64,000 nt of DNA. Origin: Corynebacterium matruchotii. GTDB taxonomy: Bacteria; Actinomycetota; Actinomycetes; Mycobacteriales; Mycobacteriaceae. Location of the stretch: assembly GCF_011612265.2 (NCBI RefSeq), contig NZ_CP050134.2, positions 434,001-498,000 of the forward strand. Direction: 5' to 3'. How positions within the stretch are numbered: the stretch's first letter is position 1; each line of letters opens with the position of its first letter. This document shows, one piece after another, positions 59,205 through 64,000 of the stretch. A program made the position numbers and the translations under genes. The notes under the pieces were generated by a model. That model saw only the letters and a program-made list of their open reading frames with translations. It made no database searches and was not told the origin of the DNA.

Positions 59205-60866
59205 ATGAATGATGATTCTGCTAATGAAGCCCTTGAATTGCTCAAGCAAGAAGACATGATTTATGACAGTTTTGTTAATGATGAAGATGGGTGGACTGTT
59301 GTTTATGATGAATGGTACAACCAAGATCACTCTAATGGGGGTAGATATGCTTATTTCGCCCAACCCAATCAGTGTGAGAAAATTATTAGCCATGATGAAT
59401 GGGATTTGAGATGCGATGAAGGATTACCTGGCTTCGTGGTAAATCGTCAAAATGGTGAAGATATATTAACTTATCGTCGAAATAATAAAGCTCCAGAATT
59501 TGAACCTCTCATTATTGTGCAAGATTTTCATGGGGTTGAGCCAAATTCTCTATTATTATCTGAAGAATTTCGTCTCCTGATGAATCTTTGGCAAGATCCA
59601 GAATCTGGGGATTTTTATATGATTAGTGATGATGATTCTAAAGAATTGACGGTTCGATTTACTGCTGAGAAGGTGGAGATCCGTACTTCAATTCTGTGTT
59701 GTTACCAGGCGGCGCGGCAGCTAGCTCTTGTTTTGGTTACTGATTCTGTTGTTTATACGCAATTTCGTGTGCCGGCTGAATCATTGCAAAATCTTTCTTT
59801 TATAAAGAAAACAAAAGATGGTTTAAATCGTGTGTCCTTAAGTGTTGTTAATGATAAAACACCTGGTAATGGCAGTTGTTCTCGTGTTCTCATAAAGCGA
59901 ATTTTACCTCCACCGCCACAGGAAGAATGCGGAATTTGGCCATTTGAGAACAAACAAAAAAAGTATCTAGAATTTATTATTGGTGAGGATAAGTATGGCC
60001 ATCCAATAGAATATACCTGTGATCCTGATAAGCTTGCTAATTATTTCGGTAAGAATCCTGATGCGCCGCATTATCTTACACCGGTCTTTTTTAAAAAAGA
60101 TGTTTTGCAGCGTTACTATGATGACTCAAAACTATATAGTGTTAGTGATGGGTATCTTGCGTGTGCGCGGAAGTGGAGAGTTCAAATTGACAATAACAAC
60201 CTAAATGTCGTTTCTGTGTTTCTTGGAGATATTGGGCGCTATATTCCATCTGGCCATCGGCAGCATTGGTTAAGTTATAATGTTCCTCCGATTTATAGTA
60301 TGAGCGAATCGGGTATACGTCGTTCATTTTTGGGGCAGTTTGTTGAAAGTGATAACCCAGAGCATCAGTTTAAACATAAATACTCTGAGCTTCAGAAAGT
60401 ATGGGAACAAGCTTGGGGCTGGCGACTACACCGGGAGCCTGCCAAACAAGATGCCGGAGCGATAAAGCGTCTGCGAGTTCCGCTCAATGAAATAGAAGCA
60501 GAATTTAAGCAGCAGTTACTCAACCTTGCTTTAGTCTTGGTTGACCTTCTTAACGAGAAATCTATTGTCAAGCAGTGCCCAGAAGCCAAAGATGAAAAAG
60601 GAGGCATCTCTAAGTTGGAATACTTCCTCAAACACTATTCATATCCTCACGTTGAACGGGATATCTCGGTATTGCGGACTGTTCAGACGATGCGTTCTCG
60701 AATAGCTGCCCATGCCTCCGGGAGCAACGGACAAAAATATCTTGATGAACAACTGAATGGTAAAACCACTCAGGAATACTTCGTGTTGCTGCTGGAGAAA
60801 GTAGTGACCATGCTGGATAGTCTTATCGCATTTGCGGTTGATAAAGCAGAACAGTCTAAAACTTAA
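59205..60866 (+). CDS. Large protein with C-terminal HEPN-like domain (module 2)
   Basis: The 553-residue protein has an unrecognised beta-rich N-terminal part and a C-terminal helical domain (about 430-545) with MRSRIAAHA. Arg497 and His503 form an Rx5H HEPN-like motif in the context LRTVQTMRSRIAAH. The layout parallels the ApeA-like protein: long sensor-like N-terminus and HEPN at the end. The first two thirds are AT-rich, and the C-terminal third has a different composition. The function is inferred only from the motif. Confidence 0.7.
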   Translation: MNDDSANEALELLKQEDMIYDSFVNDEDGWTVVYDEWYNQDHSNGGRYAYFAQPNQCEKIISHDEWDLRCDEGLPGFVVNRQNGEDILTYRRNNKAPEFEPLIIVQDFHGVEPNSLLLSEEFRLLMNLWQDPESGDFYMISDDDSKELTVRFTAEKVEIRTSILCCYQAARQLALVLVTDSVVYTQFRVPAESLQNLSFIKKTKDGLNRVSLSVVNDKTPGNGSCSRVLIKRILPPPPQEECGIWPFENKQKKYLEFIIGEDKYGHPIEYTCDPDKLANYFGKNPDAPHYLTPVFFKKDVLQRYYDDSKLYSVSDGYLACARKWRVQIDNNNLNVVSVFLGDIGRYIPSGHRQHWLSYNVPPIYSMSESGIRRSFLGQFVESDNPEHQFKHKYSELQKVWEQAWGWRLHREPAKQDAGAIKRLRVPLNEIEAEFKQQLLNLALVLVDLLNEKSIVKQCPEAKDEKGGISKLEYFLKHYSYPHVERDISVLRTVQTMRSRIAAHASGSNGQKYLDEQLNGKTTQEYFVLLLEKVVTMLDSLIAFAVDKAEQSKT

Positions 60867-60932
60867 ACCATGCAGAAGTGTGGTGGGTTCTGGTTTTAGG
60901 CCGAAGCTCACCCCGGATCAGGGCTTAGGTAG

Positions 60933-61040
60933 GGATTCTCCTACTCACTGATCTTCAGTATCGAGGCGCCAGAAGTCGATGTTGATCTGTGGACTCCCAT
61001 TAATGTGGCCAACAAGGTGACTATTGAAGTGGAGCAGTAA
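60933..61040 (+). pseudogene. C-terminal coding remnant of an unknown gene
   Basis: A 35-codon frame without a start codon encodes GFSYSLIFSIEAPEVDVDLW followed by TPINVANKVTIEVEQ and a stop. The sequence has clear protein character and no gene upstream in the same frame. It is the left-over 3' end of a lost gene between module 2 and the second AAA gene. It could be the missing protease or partner of the AAA proteins, which is speculation. Confidence 0.45.
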
Positions 61041-61126
61041 ATGTTGGTGAGTCAGTGATGCTTCAGGCATGCTTATTCATCACAAAAACCTAGCGCTCTT
61101 TGAACTATATATTCCATTTGGCTACC

Positions 61127-61155
61127 ACCCGCAGCTGTGTCAGCTGCGGGTAATT
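61127..61155 (+). terminator. Rho-independent terminator before AAA gene 2
   Basis: The perfect 11-bp arms ACCCGCAGCTG (61127-61137) and CAGCTGCGGGT (61141-61151) have a 3-nt loop and are followed by AATTTTATT. It would separate the transcript of module 2 from the second AAA gene. Confidence 0.75.
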
Positions 61156-61261
61156 TTATTCGCGGCGGGGGCATTAATCCTTCTGGTTATATCCACTGTA
61201 GTATGGGAGGTAGAAAGGTGTTCTCGCAAAGAAAGATCAGAACATAAGGTGTGTAACAGAC

Positions 61262-62014
61262 ATGACTGACCATAACCACTATGGCGGTGACCCAGAATCC
61301 CTGCTATCCGTCAGCTATCCCAATGCGCAACTCAGCGACTTGGTGCTCACAATAGAAAACCGTCGGCGACTCTGGAACGTTGTCATGGAACAACGACAAT
61401 GGGACAAAATCACCTTCCACGGCCTACAGCCGGTCCGCCGACTCCTGTTCACCGGCCCGCCCGGTACTGGGAAAACGTCGACAGCCCAAGCCTTGGCGGG
61501 TGAGCTTGGAGTGCCGCTCTACACGGTGCGACTCGACCTGCTCACCACCCATCCCAAGGATGAGGGCGAGGCGGAATTCCGGCAGGTGCTGGACACATTG
61601 ATGCAAACCTATGGCGTGTTCGTCTTCGATGGGGTGGCCGAGTTTACCGAGGATAACCGGTGGATTCTGGTCATGCTCCAGCAGTTCCTGATGCAGGACA
61701 CGTCGAAAAGCGTCATCATTGTGGCAAGCAATCGCCCCCGGCTGCTTGACGGCGTGATTTTTGAGCAGTGTGACCGCATCGTGAACTTTGGGTTGCCCAC
61801 AAGCGACGAGGCGCGGGCGATCATCGAGGGGCAGCTTGCCATGTTTGACCTGCGGAATATCTCGTGGGCGTCGGTGCTGACCGCGGCAGACGGGCTCAGC
61901 CATGCGGAAATTTCCACAGTGGCCGGTAGCGTCGCCGAGCACGTCATGCTGACCAATGCCCCTGTTTCCTGGGCGCGGCACCTGACCGCAGAATTGGGGC
62001 GAGCACGGCAATAA
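61262..62014 (+). CDS. AAA-family ATPase (module 2), short paralog
   Basis: The 250-residue protein is a paralog of the 57991-58974 AAA protein, colinear from the SYPxxxLxxLxLxxxNxxxLxNVVxEQRQxDK block to the end. It lacks the first 75 residues. Walker A is GPPGTGKT (65-72). Walker B is VFVFDGVAEF with Asp123-Gly124, so the catalytic Glu is missing. It may have lost ATPase activity or act in a mixed ring with the first AAA protein. It ends the defense-type block. Confidence 0.8.
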   Translation: MTDHNHYGGDPESLLSVSYPNAQLSDLVLTIENRRRLWNVVMEQRQWDKITFHGLQPVRRLLFTGPPGTGKTSTAQALAGELGVPLYTVRLDLLTTHPKDEGEAEFRQVLDTLMQTYGVFVFDGVAEFTEDNRWILVMLQQFLMQDTSKSVIIVASNRPRLLDGVIFEQCDRIVNFGLPTSDEARAIIEGQLAMFDLRNISWASVLTAADGLSHAEISTVAGSVAEHVMLTNAPVSWARHLTAELGRARQ

Positions 62015-62184
62015 CCTTGTAACCTGCGGAAAAGCTTCCGCAACAGTCGGCGTACCCGTGGCAGGAACGCTGTGACAAAGAAGCCTTGAGCGTGTTAGCG
62101 TGCCGAGCGTCGAGAAATGTCGAGCATGCTTGAGCAAGAGGTGCTGCTATTTTGCCTGGTTAACGGGCTATAGACTGGCAGGGC

Positions 62185-62472
62185 TTAGGCGTACGATAAA
62201 ACATTGCTACCTTCACGGATCTCATCGGTGATAGCACTGGTGCATTCCAGGAGAGATTGGACGAACTCATCTGCCTTCTTATCGGCCTGACCTGTGGTTT
62301 CGGCAGGAAACGTGAAAGTGATACAAAGGCGATGCAACGAGGCTGGAGAAATATCGGGTGTGATACCTGCAAAAACAGGATTCTGCGAAAGCACCTGACG
62401 AACGAGTAAAATTGCCTCCGGGGTGGGGAGCGAATCGTCGAGATACACAAAGATCTTTAATTTGAAATCCAT
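62185..62472 (-). CDS. Small hypothetical protein
   Basis: The 95-residue protein, from the ATG at 62472 (MDFKLKIFVYLDD), is soluble, with mixed alpha/beta character and no recognisable domain. Upstream start codons at 62478 and 62517 are possible, but the AGG site spacing favours 62472. It is encoded opposite to the AAA genes. Confidence 0.6.
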   Translation of the reverse strand: MDFKLKIFVYLDDSLPTPEAILLVRQVLSQNPVFAGITPDISPASLHRLCITFTFPAETTGQADKKADEFVQSLLECTSAITDEIREGSNVLSYA

Positions 62473-62701
62473 TGTCATTACCTGTGTGACTTGAATAGCT
62501 GTGGTTATTACCAGCAATTATAGAACGGTTGATACCTGGGGTGAGTGGAGTGAAATGTTACAGTAGGAATTGGTGTGTTCCCTATGCGGGTTGAGTGTGG
62601 GGAACACCTTCCTCGTCGCTGCGCGGTAGGCCCGCGCGCGTGCGGGTGGACCGTGTAGCTGTTTCGGCGAGCGGACCGCCTAACGATGATGGAGGATTGT
62701 C

Positions 62702-62866
62702 ATGGGTAAACACAATAAACACCCTGATCGATCACCCGGTCGTAATAATAATAATGATCTTGCAGCCAATGAGCGGTCCAAAGCAAAATTGGCGTACAAG
62801 ATCATCATCTTTGCGACCGCAACAGTGAAACTCATCACTGAGATACTTCACTGTATAGGGTCGTAG
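62702..62866 (+). CDS. Small basic protein of 54 residues with a hydrophobic helix
   Basis: The frame starts at ATG 62702 after GGAGG and encodes a His/Lys/Asn-rich N-terminus, then an amphipathic or membrane-seeking helix (AYKIIIFATATVKLITEIL). A strong terminator follows immediately, so this is a complete short transcript. A GC-rich structured leader precedes it. No family recognised. Confidence 0.55.
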   Translation: MGKHNKHPDRSPGRNNNNDLAANERSKAKLAYKIIIFATATVKLITEILHCIGS

Positions 62867-62871
62867 ACCCG

Positions 62872-62916
62872 CAACCCTTACCGGGAAAGGGCAACCGACC
62901 TGGTAGGGGTTGTTTT
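62872..62916 (+). terminator. Rho-independent terminator
   Basis: The 14-bp arms 62872-62885 and 62899-62912 pair with two mismatches and are followed by TTTTA. It ends the 62702-62866 transcript. Confidence 0.85.
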
Positions 62917-63060
62917 ATATTAGTAGCAAGGATACTATCCTTAGCTGCCGCCCCCACTATATCACGAAACCCGACCGATTCGCCCAGAGCATACCTTCCC
63001 AAACGCTGTAGTAGCCCCCATCAAACCTTCGCTCCCCACCGACCCCATTAATATTCGTCA

Positions 63061-63090
63061 TTGCTATTTATCCCTCCGGGAAAATACGAT
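63061..63090 (+). promoter_or_regulatory. Candidate promoter of a leaderless mRNA
   Basis: TTGCTA (63061-63066), 18 bp, TACGAT (63085-63090); transcription would start at the ATG at 63097. Confidence 0.55.
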
Positions 63091-63096
63091 TTTGGT

Positions 63097-64000
63097 ATGG
63101 ACAAAACCCTGCTGCAAGGACTCATCACCGCCCACCTATTCATGGAAAACGGGGACCTTGCCGGGGCCAAACGGGTCCTGACCACCCTGCCTCCCGAATA
63201 TTATGATGATCCACGCCGGCTGCTCATGCTCGCTCGGGTGGTGTGCCTGGAGGTGCAAGAACCGGAGGACTTTGCTGAGGCGATAACCATATTTCGGCAG
63301 GTAGTGCGCGCTGGGTCGCGGGATGCCTCGATACTCGTCAACGTGGCGGCGCTGGCGCTCAAGATCGGATACCGGGACGAAAAACATGCTGCCTGCGAGC
63401 GGGTGGCCGACCATCGGTTGGCCTTGGACGCGGTTCGTCAAGCAATCGCCGTCGAGCCCAAGCTGTCGGTATCATATCTGATTGCCACCCGGTTGATTAT
63501 TAACCTGACCCTATATGCGGTGGGCGGTGCGGAACTAGAATCCCTGGAGGCGGAGGCCAAAGCACATCTGGGCCAGGCGGAGACCTTGGGCGCGGACCCG
63601 GCGGCGGTGGCGACACTGCGGGTGGCGTTGATGCTGGTTCTGGGCCAGCTGGATGCCGCCCGGGAATTTCTGACGGATACCCACCCGCAACCCCGAGCTG
63701 TGGCGGTGTTGCGGGACTATCTGGCGGAATTGGACCGGCCGCTCACCGATCGGGACCGTGCTGACATGGCGCAAATGTGGGCGGAGCTGCGGGAATTCCT
63801 GGCATCGTTTCCCCACTTCATGGCGCGCATGGGCCTGTCCGAAGACGATGAGTTCGCCGACCTGCGGGGCTGCATGCTCATGCAGGCCGCCCTGGACCTG
63901 CTCGATGACGACTATGGCGCATTCCCCATGCTGCTTCCCCCGGAGGGCCGGCAGCTGCTGCACAATTTTCACAAGCACACAATCATTGTGAAAGGCATGG
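63097..64000 (+). CDS. TPR-like protein, partial (no stop before the window end)
   Basis: The frame from ATG 63097 is open for 301 codons to the window edge. It encodes helical repeats in the style of tetratricopeptides (LLQGLITAHLFMENGDLAGA..., LGQAETLGADPAAVATLRVAL..., LGQLDAAREFL). It is soluble and rich in Ala, Leu and Arg with GC-rich codons, as in the core genome. There is no ribosome site, but a promoter seven bases upstream implies a leaderless transcript. Function unknown; TPR-type scaffolds bind other proteins. Confidence 0.75.
   Translation, partial: MDKTLLQGLITAHLFMENGDLAGAKRVLTTLPPEYYDDPRRLLMLARVVCLEVQEPEDFAEAITIFRQVVRAGSRDASILVNVAALALKIGYRDEKHAACERVADHRLALDAVRQAIAVEPKLSVSYLIATRLIINLTLYAVGGAELESLEAEAKAHLGQAETLGADPAAVATLRVALMLVLGQLDAAREFLTDTHPQPRAVAVLRDYLAELDRPLTDRDRADMAQMWAELREFLASFPHFMARMGLSEDDEFADLRGCMLMQAALDLLDDDYGAFPMLLPPEGRQLLHNFHKHTIIVKGM

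Noticed and set aside
61069..61269. 66-codon frame with a hydrophobic stretch before AAA gene 2
   Set aside because: It runs through a perfect terminator hairpin, lacks a ribosome site and overlaps the start of the AAA gene.

Overview
The window looks like chromosomal DNA of a Corynebacterium. The complete 16S-23S-5S rRNA operon has no tRNA in its spacer. The order cysE-cysK-ramA-pduO-murA-rrn is one I know from C. glutamicum. The RamA protein is close to the known one, and two TAGAC-N6-GTCTA-type boxes (the McbR motif) lie upstream of cysK. Species cannot be fixed from here.

Layout. 1-6.3 kb: an array of secreted two-domain lipoproteins on the minus strand, apparently built by duplication of a two-gene unit. 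6.4-7.9 kb: a GH13 glycosidase and a small acetyltransferase. 7.9-13.6 kb: cysteine synthesis (cysE, cysK), the acetate/carbon regulator ramA, a cobalamin adenosyltransferase and murA. 13.6-15.7 kb: a TetR-regulated ABC exporter whose operator is a perfect 39-bp palindrome. 15.8-21.6 kb: the rRNA operon. 21.6-33.3 kb: mostly core genes, namely a MerR/aldo-keto reductase operon, an ABC-class ATPase, a MacB-like ABC system, two overlapping fluoride-channel genes, pgm, a MauE-like/DsbA-like pair and tRNA-Ala(GGC). 33.5-35.2 kb: two AT-rich tandem paralogs of unknown function separated by a transposase remnant. 35.3-39.4 kb: a Na+/H+ antiporter, an old-yellow-enzyme and a DJ-1/PfpI-like protein that lacks the usual cysteine.

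39.6-62.5 kb is accessory DNA: a DUF3800 pair, a truncated antitoxin-like frame, five genes of a repeated multi-pass membrane family, and then a large anti-phage-type locus. The locus starts with an SNF2-type helicase carrying a C-terminal DUF3883 (D...ExK) domain, a DUF1156 adenine methylase, and a DUF499 ATPase whose N-terminus carries a Swt1-type HEPN motif. Downstream come two HEPN-protein/AAA-ATPase modules. The two AAA proteins are paralogs with complementary losses in Walker B, and a coding remnant lies between the modules. Helicase-methylase-DUF499 clusters are known from defense islands; their combination here with paired HEPN/AAA modules, next to a membrane-protein array, is the best candidate in the window for an incompletely described system.

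The last 1.5 kb holds two small unknown genes, a strong terminator, and the start of a TPR-like protein that runs off the window and is probably expressed from a leaderless mRNA.
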